17,035 nucleotides of DNA, taken from positions 1 to 17,035 of the forward strand of contig CAMTHN010000006.1 in assembly GCA_947072265.1 (NCBI GenBank). Direction: 5' to 3'. The DNA is from an uncultured Clostridia bacterium. Its GTDB lineage: Bacteria > Bacillota > Clostridia > Oscillospirales > Ruminococcaceae. The position numbers and the translations under genes were made by a program. Positions within the stretch are counted from its first letter, which is position 1; every line of letters begins with the position of its first letter. The notes below the pieces were generated by a model. It saw only the letters and a list, made by a program, of their open reading frames with translations. It was not told the DNA's origin and did not search any database. Of this stretch, positions 7,883-14,331 are shown in pieces.

Positions 7883-10255
7883 TTAATATCTAAGTTTAAC
7901 ATCTATTTCTTTTAAATTTGTAAGAAGAGTGTCTATGGCGGTGTCTATGTCGTGGTCTTCTAAAGTTTTATCATTTCCTCGCATCTGTATATTATATGAA
8001 ACACTTTTTTTTCCGGATTCTATTTGATCACCTTGATAAATATCAAAAAGTTCTATATTTTCTAGAATATGACCTATAGAATGTTCGATAATATTTTTGA
8101 TTTCTATAACTGGTAGATTATAATCACATATAAGACTTAGATCTCTATAAGATGATGGAAATTTTGATATAGGTGTATAAATTTCTTTTTGCTTATTTAA
8201 AGAAAAGATAAGGTCCATGTTTACTTTTCCTATGGCACATCTTGTAGGGACATTATAGCTATCTAGGACAAGAGGATTAATTTCACCAATAGTTGCAATT
8301 TTATCTGATCCAACATATATTTCACAGCATCTATAAGGGTGTAGTGTATCTATAGATGAAGTTGTGGATATAGAGTAATTATTTATATTACAAAAATCTA
8401 GAATGTTTTCAACTATTCCTTTAACATAAAAAAAGTCTCTGTCTGGTCCATATGAACCAATTGTTATATTATATGTTTCCATTGTATCAGATGATTCTTC
8501 AACTTTTTTATATTCTTTAGAAATTTCATATAGCATAACCTCTTTATTTTGGTTTTTAAAATTTAAGGCAAGGTTTTTAATCATAGGGATAAATGTACAT
8601 GGAGTTAGCATGCTGGTTTCTTCACCCATAGGATTTGATATATTAACGATAGAGCTAGCTTGTATATAGCTATTAACCTTTGTAGTTTGGATATCTTTTT
8701 CTCCTATAAAAGGAAAAGATATAGTTTCAGAACAGCCAGATGATATTGCTATATTATGTATATTTGATATAAATTTTTCAAATGGTTTTTTGATTGCTTT
8801 TTGGTATGTTTTTGGAAGGGTTGAAGGAATATTATTATATCCAAATATTCTAGCAATTTCCTCTGCTATATCAAATTTATCTTCTATATCTATTCTAAAT
8901 GGAGGAGGAGTTATTATATTATTATTTATTTTAAATTGTAGGTTTTCTAAAATATTTATAGCTTGTTTTTCTGTAATATTTATACCTAAAAATGAATTTA
9001 TAAAAGAAATATCTAGAGGAATTTGGACAATATTTTTTTCTTCTAAATCTATACCTTCTAATTTTGAATAAATTTTCCCTATTTTAAAATCATCTATTAG
9101 TTTACAAACACGTTGTATAGCTGTTTTAGTGTATGCAGATGATATATCTTTTTCAAATCTTAATGAGGATTCTGTTCTAACCCCTATTTTTTGAGAGGTT
9201 ATACGTATATGTGAAGCATCAAATAGAGCAGACTCGATTAAAATATTTTTAGTTTTAGATGTTATAGATGAAGATATTCCTCCTATAACTCCAGCAATAG
9301 CAAGAATTTTTTCGCTATCAGAGATAACTAGGTCTTTCTCATTTAAAGTATATTCTTTTGAATTTAGTGCTAAGATTTTCTCATCCTTATTCGCCATACG
9401 TATTGATATAGAATTATCTGATATTTTATCAGCATCAAAAGCGTGTAATGGTTGTCCATATTCTAGCATAACAAAATTTGTTATATCAACTATATTATTT
9501 ACAGGGGATACACCTGACGATAATAGGTAGTCTATCATCCATTTTGGGGATGGCTTAATTGAGACATCTTTTATATATATAGTCATATATTTTTTACAAG
9601 GAGAATTTTTTTCTAATTTTATAGAGATAGGAGATTGAGTTGTATATTCATCTAGAGATAATATAGATGGAAAAGATATTGTTTTTTCTAAAGTTGCGGC
9701 TGCTTCTATAGCAAGTCCAATAATAGAAAAACAATCAACTCTATTAGGGGTTATTTCAAATTCTATAACGGTGTCATTATTTCCGATAACAGTGTTTATA
9801 TTATCACCGATATTACATTCTTCTTCTATTATAAATATTCCATCTTCTATAGCATATGGGAATTGTGATAAAGAGCAGTCCAGTTCTTGTATAGAGCATA
9901 GCATACCATCACTTTTAACTCCTCTTAAATTTCCTCTTTTAATTTTTTTTCCACCTGAAATTATAGACTTATGTAGAGCTACAGGAACTAAAGCACCTTC
10001 AAATACATTAGTTGCACCTGTGACTATTTGGATATTTTCAGAAGCTCCCACATCTAGTATACAAACTACAAGAGAGTCTGCATTTTCATGTTTTAATATT
10101 TTAATAATTTTACCAACAACTATATTTTTCAAATTTTCTGATTGTTTTAATATTGTTTCGACTTTTGATCCGGACATAGTCATTTTATCAGAAAATTCTT
10201 TTTCAGAACATCCAATAGAGATATACTCTTTTAGCCAATTTGTAGATAATTTCAT
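7883..10255 (-). CDS. pheT: Phenylalanyl-tRNA synthetase beta subunit (PheT)
   Basis: Beta subunit of the alpha2-beta2 enzyme that charges tRNA-Phe. The 790 residues match the full bacterial length. In order: N-terminal MKLSTNWLKEYI, an EMAP/OB tRNA-binding fold at about 44-150 (HENADSLVVCILDVG near 56-70, GVKSDGMLCS at 112-121), the B3/B4 editing region at about 205-380 (NNIVDITNFVMLEYGQPLHA), the B5 domain at about 400-470 (FGYNNIPSTLP follows), a catalytic-like core, and the C-terminal anticodon-binding FDX-ACB domain over the last 92 residues (FPSSYRDLSLI onward). The ATG at 10255 follows GGAGGAG at good spacing. It begins 36 bases after the pheS stop, forming a pheST operon. Nothing appears broken or missing. 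Confidence 0.97.
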   Translation of the reverse strand: MKLSTNWLKEYISIGCSEKEFSDKMTMSGSKVETILKQSENLKNIVVGKIIKILKHENADSLVVCILDVGASENIQIVTGATNVFEGALVPVALHKSIISGGKKIKRGNLRGVKSDGMLCSIQELDCSLSQFPYAIEDGIFIIEEECNIGDNINTVIGNNDTVIEFEITPNRVDCFSIIGLAIEAAATLEKTISFPSILSLDEYTTQSPISIKLEKNSPCKKYMTIYIKDVSIKPSPKWMIDYLLSSGVSPVNNIVDITNFVMLEYGQPLHAFDADKISDNSISIRMANKDEKILALNSKEYTLNEKDLVISDSEKILAIAGVIGGISSSITSKTKNILIESALFDASHIRITSQKIGVRTESSLRFEKDISSAYTKTAIQRVCKLIDDFKIGKIYSKLEGIDLEEKNIVQIPLDISFINSFLGINITEKQAINILENLQFKINNNIITPPPFRIDIEDKFDIAEEIARIFGYNNIPSTLPKTYQKAIKKPFEKFISNIHNIAISSGCSETISFPFIGEKDIQTTKVNSYIQASSIVNISNPMGEETSMLTPCTFIPMIKNLALNFKNQNKEVMLYEISKEYKKVEESSDTMETYNITIGSYGPDRDFFYVKGIVENILDFCNINNYSISTTSSIDTLHPYRCCEIYVGSDKIATIGEINPLVLDSYNVPTRCAIGKVNMDLIFSLNKQKEIYTPISKFPSSYRDLSLICDYNLPVIEIKNIIEHSIGHILENIELFDIYQGDQIESGKKSVSYNIQMRGNDKTLEDHDIDTAIDTLLTNLKEIDVKLRY

Positions 10256-10291
10256 AATAACTCCTCCGAAAATAAAATATAAAAGTATTTT

Positions 10292-11311
10292 TTAAAAATT
10301 ATTAATAAATCTAGAATCATTTTCAAAAAATAATCTAATATCATTTATTTTAAATTTTTTCATAACAATTCTTTCTAGTCCCATTCCAAAAGCAAAACCA
10401 GAATATATATTAGGGTCTATATTACATCTTGATAAAACTTTATTATGAACCATTCCAGCTCCTAAAATTTCTATATATCCTTCATTTTTACATAAAGAAC
10501 ATCCAGTTCCATTACATGAAAAACAACTTATGTCTATCTCTGCAGATGGTTCTGTAAAAGGGAAATGGTGTGGTCTAAATCTTGTTTTTGTATCTTCTCC
10601 AAATAGAGTTTTTATAAATGTTTCTAGAGTTCCTTTTAAATCTGACATAGATATCCCTTTATCTATAACCAAACCTTCTATCTGGTGGAAAACAGGAGAA
10701 TGTGTTGCATCTGCAGAGTCTGCTCTAAAAACTTTTCCAGGGGATATTATTTTTAAAGGAGGAGAGTTATTTTCCATAACTCTTATCTGTACAGGAGATG
10801 TTTGGCTTCTTAAAACGGTTTTACTATCTATATAAAATGTATCTCTAGGATCTCTTGATGGGTGATTTTCACCTATATTTAAGGCATCAAAATTATAGTA
10901 AGATTGTTCTATATCCGGTCCTGTTTCTACAGAGAATCCCATTCCAAAAAATATCTCTTCAATTTCTCTTAAAACTATAGACAAAGGGTGTCTTTTTCCT
11001 ATTTTTTGTCTTTTAGCTGGAATAGATATATCTATTTTTTCTTTTTCTAATTTTATTATCATTTCTTTTTTAAAAAAATCTTCTGAATATTTTTTTATTT
11101 TATTCTCTATACAATCCCTTACAATATTTGCAAATTTTCCTATTAATGGTCTTTCTTCTTTTGTTAGATTTTTCATATCTTTCAATATAGATGTTAATTT
11201 TCCTTTTTTTCCAAGATATGATATCTTAACAATGTCTAGTTCTTTTAGATTTAAAGACGACTCTATATCGTCTATTGCTTGTTTTTGAATATTTTCTAGC
11301 ATTTCTTTCAT
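10292..11311 (-). CDS. pheS: Phenylalanyl-tRNA synthetase alpha subunit (PheS)
   Basis: Catalytic class II subunit that activates phenylalanine and charges tRNA-Phe with PheT. At 339 residues it has family length: an N-terminal coiled coil (about 1-90) that contacts tRNA, then the catalytic domain. Motif 2 contains DATHSPVFHQIEG (201-213), and motif 3 is GFAFGMGLERI (305-315). HHFPFTEPSAEID (248-260) and EILGAGMVHNKVL (281-293) are typical. Four cysteines at 263, 266, 271 and 274 form a CxxC-GTG-CxxC zinc-type knuckle seen in many bacterial PheS proteins. The start at 11311 has AGGAG 11 bases upstream, a longer spacing than its neighbours, which could make initiation weak. The leader of about 108 bases contains a terminator-like hairpin but no T-box. 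Confidence 0.97.
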   Translation of the reverse strand: MKEMLENIQKQAIDDIESSLNLKELDIVKISYLGKKGKLTSILKDMKNLTKEERPLIGKFANIVRDCIENKIKKYSEDFFKKEMIIKLEKEKIDISIPAKRQKIGKRHPLSIVLREIEEIFFGMGFSVETGPDIEQSYYNFDALNIGENHPSRDPRDTFYIDSKTVLRSQTSPVQIRVMENNSPPLKIISPGKVFRADSADATHSPVFHQIEGLVIDKGISMSDLKGTLETFIKTLFGEDTKTRFRPHHFPFTEPSAEIDISCFSCNGTGCSLCKNEGYIEILGAGMVHNKVLSRCNIDPNIYSGFAFGMGLERIVMKKFKINDIRLFFENDSRFINNF

Positions 11312-11320
11312 AAAACCAGA

Positions 11321-11393
11321 AGCTCCTTTTTAAAGAATATAGTTTTTTAAAATAAAAAACCCTCAACCTATTTCATATATAGGAAAGAGAGCT
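11321..11393 (-). promoter_or_regulatory. Candidate attenuator in the pheST leader
   Basis: On the minus strand CTCTC TTT CCTAT pairs with ATAGG TT GAGGG (plus 11360-11391; loop 11372-11378) and is followed at once by six T, an A and four T (11359-11349). This is an intrinsic terminator lying between the pheST promoter and pheS. The 5' arm (plus 11384-11393) is also complementary to the pheS ribosome-site region (plus 11321-11329), with one bulged base, so the two pairings exclude each other. The hairpin is also followed by a T run on the plus strand, but no plus-strand gene ends there. The structure is seen; the control mechanism is inferred. Confidence 0.55.
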
Positions 11394-11426
11394 GAATTTT
11401 TTATTTTTTAATAATATTTTAATTTT

Positions 11427-11455
11427 AATATACCAGATAATAGATATATTTTCAA
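11427..11455 (-). promoter_or_regulatory. Promoter of pheST
   Basis: Minus strand: -35 TTGAAA (11455-11450), a spacer of exactly 17 bases and -10 TATATT (11432-11427). The predicted start near 11420 gives a leader of about 108 bases. It is back to back with the plus-strand promoter at 11485. Confidence 0.7.
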
Positions 11456-11484
11456 TAATTATAAAATAAAACCTTATTTTATAG

Positions 11485-11514
11485 TTGATTTTATTAATTG
11501 TGTTAGGATATAAT
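11485..11514 (+). promoter_or_regulatory. Promoter of the AI-2E-family / FkbM pair
   Basis: Plus strand: -35 TTGATT (11485-11490), an 18-base spacer and -10 TATAAT (11509-11514), about 50 bases before the ATG at 11565. The 253-base divergent region between pheS and 11565 holds this promoter, the pheST promoter and the pheST leader; nothing else is visible in it. Confidence 0.65.
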
Positions 11515-11564
11515 TATAATAATATCTAGATTAGTGAGTTTTTATTATTTTTTAGGAGAATTTT

Positions 11565-12725
11565 ATGGATAAAAAAAGGTTTAAAGAAAATTTGTTTTTA
11601 GTTTCATTTGGAATTATTTTATTTATGTTAGTTATAAATATTAGTTCGTTGTATGAATATTTTACAACAATAGTTGATATAATAACACCTTTTATAATAG
11701 GTTTTGTAATTGCTTATATTTTAAATAGACCTTTAATGTTTTTTAAGAATAATATTTTTAATTTTATAGAAGAAAAAATGGCTAAAAAAGGAAAGAAATT
11801 ATCTAATCTTTTGTCTATAGTTTCTGTGTATTTTTTCTTTTTTTTAATTTTATCTCTGCTTATTTCTTTTATTATTCCTCAAATTATAGAGAGCATTAAG
11901 ATTTTGGCAAATGATATACCAACTTATACAGAAAAATTACAAGAATTTTATACATTTATAGTAGATAAATATGGTATAGAAAAGTCTGATATTTTAAAGA
12001 TTGTTATAGATACATGGAACGAAATTTCTAATAAATTTTTTAGTATAATTTCTAATATTCTTCCTCAAATAGTTAGTGTAACCGTCTCTCTTACAGGTGC
12101 TATTACAAATTTTATAATAGGGTTTATTATCTCTGTTTATATGCTAGCTAGCAAAGATTTTTTATTAGATAAAAGCAAAAAAATGTTTTATGCTTTTACA
12201 CCTAAAAAACATAGTGAAAATTTAATGGATATATTTTCAAAAACAAATCAGACATTTTGCAAATTTATAACAGGACAGTTGACAGATGCTTTTATAGTTG
12301 GAATTTTATGTTTTATAGGGATGAGTGTATTGAAGATTCCTTTTAGTGTATTAGTTAGCACTATTATAGCGTTTACAAATATTATTCCTATATTTGGACC
12401 AATAATAGGGATGGTTCCTACTGTTTTAATTATACTTATGGCAGATCCTTCTAAGGCAATTATATTTATTATATTTGTTATTATTCTTCAACAAATAGAT
12501 GGTAATTTTATATATCCAAAAATTGTAGGAGACTCTATTGGACTCCCTGGTATATTTGTTATATTTGCAATTATTTTAGGGGGAGGATTATTTGGTATAA
12601 TTGGTATGATTTTAGGAGTTCCTATATTTGCTGTTTTTTATTATATTTTATCTAATATTGTAAAATATAAAATAAAAAAAAGTAATGCTGATAAACAAGA
12701 TACTATGTTTAAAATAAAAAAATAA
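11565..12725 (+). CDS. AI-2E transporter / PerM family membrane protein
   Basis: Integral membrane protein of the PerM (COG0628, YtvI-like) family; members are proposed exporters or ion antiporters and the AI-2 label is not a reliable substrate. The 386 residues show about eight hydrophobic segments: two N-terminal (about 8-30 and 38-56), one at about 80-105, then a soluble helical region (about 110-180), one near 165-195, and a cluster between about 235 and 365. The family's glycine-proline-rich signature is present (TNIIPIFGPIIGMVPTVLI in the second half, later GGGLFGIIGMILGVPIFA). AGGAG at 11554-11558 lies 6 bases before the ATG. The gene ends 19 bases before the FkbM-type gene, so the two are probably co-transcribed. 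Family firm, substrate unknown. Confidence 0.9.
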   Translation: MDKKRFKENLFLVSFGIILFMLVINISSLYEYFTTIVDIITPFIIGFVIAYILNRPLMFFKNNIFNFIEEKMAKKGKKLSNLLSIVSVYFFFFLILSLLISFIIPQIIESIKILANDIPTYTEKLQEFYTFIVDKYGIEKSDILKIVIDTWNEISNKFFSIISNILPQIVSVTVSLTGAITNFIIGFIISVYMLASKDFLLDKSKKMFYAFTPKKHSENLMDIFSKTNQTFCKFITGQLTDAFIVGILCFIGMSVLKIPFSVLVSTIIAFTNIIPIFGPIIGMVPTVLIILMADPSKAIIFIIFVIILQQIDGNFIYPKIVGDSIGLPGIFVIFAIILGGGLFGIIGMILGVPIFAVFYYILSNIVKYKIKKSNADKQDTMFKIKK

Positions 12726-12744
12726 TTTTAAAGAGGAGTTTACC

Positions 12745-13818
12745 TTGGTATTATTAAAAGAAGATATTTCTGTTTGGGATTTTTTAAAAAAATCAGATAA
12801 ACCAATTTTTCTTTATGGTATGGGAAATGGGGCATCTAAAATATTAAATATTTTCAAAACATATGAAATAAAATGCAGTGGAATTTTTGCTAGTGACAAC
12901 TTTGTTAGAGGACATTTTTTTGAGGGGTTTGAAGTTTTAAAATATTCTAAAGTTGCAGAAGATTTTAAAGATTTTATAATAGTTATGGCTTTTGCTGTTA
13001 AAACATTGGATATGATTGATATGGTCTATAATCTTTCTAAAAAACATACTTTAGTATCTCCAGATATTCCTGTTGCTGGAGAAGGAGTTTTCAATCTTGA
13101 TTTTTATAATAAAAATTTAGAAGAAATTAATAAAGTGTATAACCTTCTTTTTGATGATGTTTCTAAAAAAGTTTTTATTAATATTTTAAACTTTAAGATA
13201 AGTGGAAAGATATCATATCTATTGGATTGTCAAACATCTAGAGAAGAAGTTTTTGAAAATATTTTAAAGCTATCTAATATAGAATCTTTTATAGATGCTG
13301 GGGCCTATAATGGGGACACTATTTTAGAATTTTTAAAGTTTTCTGGAGGAGAATATAAGAATATTATAGCTATAGAGCCAGATTATAAAAACTTTAAAAA
13401 ATTATCAAAAACAATTAAACAACACGGTATATCTAAAATAACTTCATTTAATCTAGGTGTATGGAATAAAAAATGTTCTATTGGGTTTTCGCATAATTCT
13501 GGAAGAAATTCTTTTTTATCTGACTCTTTAATTTCTAAGATAGAGGTGGATACGATTGATAATATTTGTAATAATAGCAATATCATAAGTTTTATAAAAT
13601 ATGATATTGAGGGATATGAAAAAGAAGGCATTCAGGGTTCTTTAAATATTATTAAAAAATTTAAACCTAAATTAGAAATTGCTGGATATCATAGAAATGA
13701 AGATATTTTTTCTCTTCCTATTTTAATTAATTCTATTGATAAAGAGTATAAAATTTATCTTAGGCATCATCCATATATACCTGCTTGGGAGACAAATTTT
13801 TACGCAATTAGAGATTAA
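12745..13818 (+). CDS. FkbM-family SAM-dependent methyltransferase with an N-terminal Rossmann-like domain
   Basis: Two-part protein of 357 residues. The C-terminal half is an FkbM-type methyltransferase: SAM motif FIDAGAYNGDT (182-192), acidic AIEPD (209-213), a KYDIEGYE motif (285-292) and a YHRNEDIFSLP segment. Such enzymes O-methylate sugars or small molecules. The N-terminal part (about 18-120) contains a dinucleotide-binding-like turn, FLYGMGNGA (22-30), followed by alternating strands and helices, resembling the nucleotide-sugar-binding module sometimes attached to glycan-modifying enzymes; this comparison is inference. The start is TTG at 12745, with GAGGAG 6 bases upstream. It lies 19 bases after the membrane protein gene. 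Substrate unknown; a cell-surface glycan is a reasonable guess. Confidence 0.85.
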   Translation: MVLLKEDISVWDFLKKSDKPIFLYGMGNGASKILNIFKTYEIKCSGIFASDNFVRGHFFEGFEVLKYSKVAEDFKDFIIVMAFAVKTLDMIDMVYNLSKKHTLVSPDIPVAGEGVFNLDFYNKNLEEINKVYNLLFDDVSKKVFINILNFKISGKISYLLDCQTSREEVFENILKLSNIESFIDAGAYNGDTILEFLKFSGGEYKNIIAIEPDYKNFKKLSKTIKQHGISKITSFNLGVWNKKCSIGFSHNSGRNSFLSDSLISKIEVDTIDNICNNSNIISFIKYDIEGYEKEGIQGSLNIIKKFKPKLEIAGYHRNEDIFSLPILINSIDKEYKIYLRHHPYIPAWETNFYAIRD

Positions 13819-13827
13819 AGGTACTTG

Positions 13828-13848
13828 AGTTTAGAATAATTCTAAACT
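13828..13848 (+). terminator. Palindromic hairpin after the FkbM-type gene, probable weak terminator
   Basis: A perfect 10-base inverted repeat around one central base (AGTTTAGAAT a ATTCTAAACT) starts 9 bases after the stop codon and is followed by only a short T run (TGTTTT). It probably ends the two-gene unit, though the weak T tract allows read-through into the noncoding region. Confidence 0.45.
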
Positions 13849-13870
13849 GTTTTCCGTTCACGATTTTTAT

Positions 13871-13919
13871 AAGTATATTACGTAAGTTAAATGAAGTATA
13901 TTAAAAACTGATATATAAT
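13871..13919 (+). promoter_or_regulatory. Direct repeat AAGTATATTA x2 with downstream -10 box
   Basis: The same 10-mer occurs at 13871-13880 and 13894-13903, 23 bases start to start. A perfect -10 TATAAT lies at 13914-13919, with no recognisable -35; the second repeat covers that region. Paired direct repeats in front of promoters lacking a -35 are the layout used by LytTR activators such as AgrA and VirR, and a LytTR gene lies downstream. The repeats fit the loose LytTR consensus only partly, and AT-rich matches come cheaply. Predicted start near 13926. Confidence 0.4.
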
Positions 13920-13925
13920 AACAAA

Positions 13926-14175
13926 TACAGTCACATATGACAAAAAAATCTTTTGGATTTTAGTTCGTATTTCTTTTAAGAACTGGTGACTATTTTAGAA
14001 ACAATTTTATTGTTTTCTAAAAAGTTTCATTGTTTTATGTTTTGGGAGAATCGTAAAACTTTTGGGATTTAAGTCTTTTTTGGGAGAGAAGACTTAAAGA
14101 ATTAATGGTTATATCGGGAGTATAATTTTTAATTCTTTGTATATAAAAAGATTGGGAACTTTTTATATACTTTTA
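13926..14175 (+). ncRNA. Candidate structured noncoding RNA with GGGA-loop hairpins
   Basis: The segment has no credible reading frame but folds extensively. A three-way junction can be drawn first: 13929-13934 with 13986-13991, 13945-13950 with 13956-13961, and 13962-13966 with 13980-13984. A hairpin of about 13 bp follows (13993-14005 with 14009-14022, one bulge). Then come four adjacent hairpins: 14032-14059 (loop UGGGAG), 14068-14098 (UUGGGAG), 14099-14135 (UCGGGAG) and 14139-14170 (perfect 12-bp stem, loop AUUGGGAA). The last is followed by TTTT and could serve as a weak terminator. A fifth GGGA is in the linker at 14064-14067. The element is bounded by a -10 box at 13914 and a new promoter at 14191. 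It could instead be a long leader of the LytTR gene. I do not recognise a named RNA family; boundaries and function are inferred. Confidence 0.5.
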
Positions 14176-14190
14176 AATAATAATAATGGA

Positions 14191-14221
14191 TTGACATGGA
14201 TACTATTAATATTGGTATACT
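14191..14221 (+). promoter_or_regulatory. Promoter of the LytTR regulator gene
   Basis: Perfect -35 TTGACA (14191-14196), a long 19-base spacer and -10 TATACT (14216-14221) with an extended-type TG one base ahead (14213-14214). The predicted leader is about 105 bases. The -10 lies inside the palindrome at 14215-14241. Confidence 0.55.
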
Positions 14222-14241
14222 CTGATCGATATAGAGTATAC
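14215..14241 (+). repeat. Palindrome overlapping the -10: operator or RNA hairpin
   Basis: GTATACTCT (14215-14223) and AGAGTATAC (14233-14241) are perfect 9-base arms around a 9-base centre, GATCGATAT. The left arm contains the whole -10 box and the centre covers the predicted transcription start, where a repressor would block initiation. Alternatively it is a hairpin of a read-through transcript: a run of seven or more T begins 8 bases later, rather far for a standard terminator. Confidence 0.5.
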
Positions 14242-14261
14242 AAGAATAATTTTTTTATTAA

Positions 14262-14305
14262 AGAAGATGTAAGGTCGTCATTTTATGACGGCTCTTACGT
14301 CTTCT
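14262..14305 (+). promoter_or_regulatory. Leader hairpin (20 bp) just upstream of the LytTR ribosome site
   Basis: AGAAGATGTAAG (14262-14273) pairs with 14294-14305 and GTCGTCAT (14274-14281) pairs with 14285-14292, loop TTT, one bulged T at 14293 and two G-T wobbles. No T tract follows, so it is not a terminator. It ends 10 bases before the AGGA (14316-14319) of the regulator gene, and may protect the message or influence translation. Confidence 0.6.
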
Positions 14306-14331
14306 ATATTCCTTTAGGATGTGATTTTTAA

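Noticed and set aside
11312..11420. T-box riboswitch upstream of pheS
   Set aside because: The leader is too short and the conserved GGTGG-type T-box sequence is absent; only a simple hairpin with T tract is present.
13383..13631. 82-codon minus-strand frame within the FkbM-type gene
   Set aside because: It lies wholly inside the methyltransferase domain, opposite its SAM and DIEG motifs, and shows no start signal.
13937..14072. Very short ATG frames in the gap (8 and 11 codons at 13937 and 14037), considered as signal peptides for an agr-like system
   Set aside because: None has a ribosome site, and none resembles an AgrD-type precursor; the coding reading conflicts with the hairpins.
14032..14170. 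Reading the GGGAG motifs as ribosome binding sites of small genes
   Set aside because: None is followed at 5-10 bases by a start codon with a usable frame, and four of the five are enclosed in hairpin loops.
14137..14331. 64-codon plus-strand frame ending directly before the LytTR start
   Set aside because: It starts at TTG with no ribosome site and runs across a perfect hairpin, a promoter, a palindrome and another long hairpin; the composition is not protein-like.
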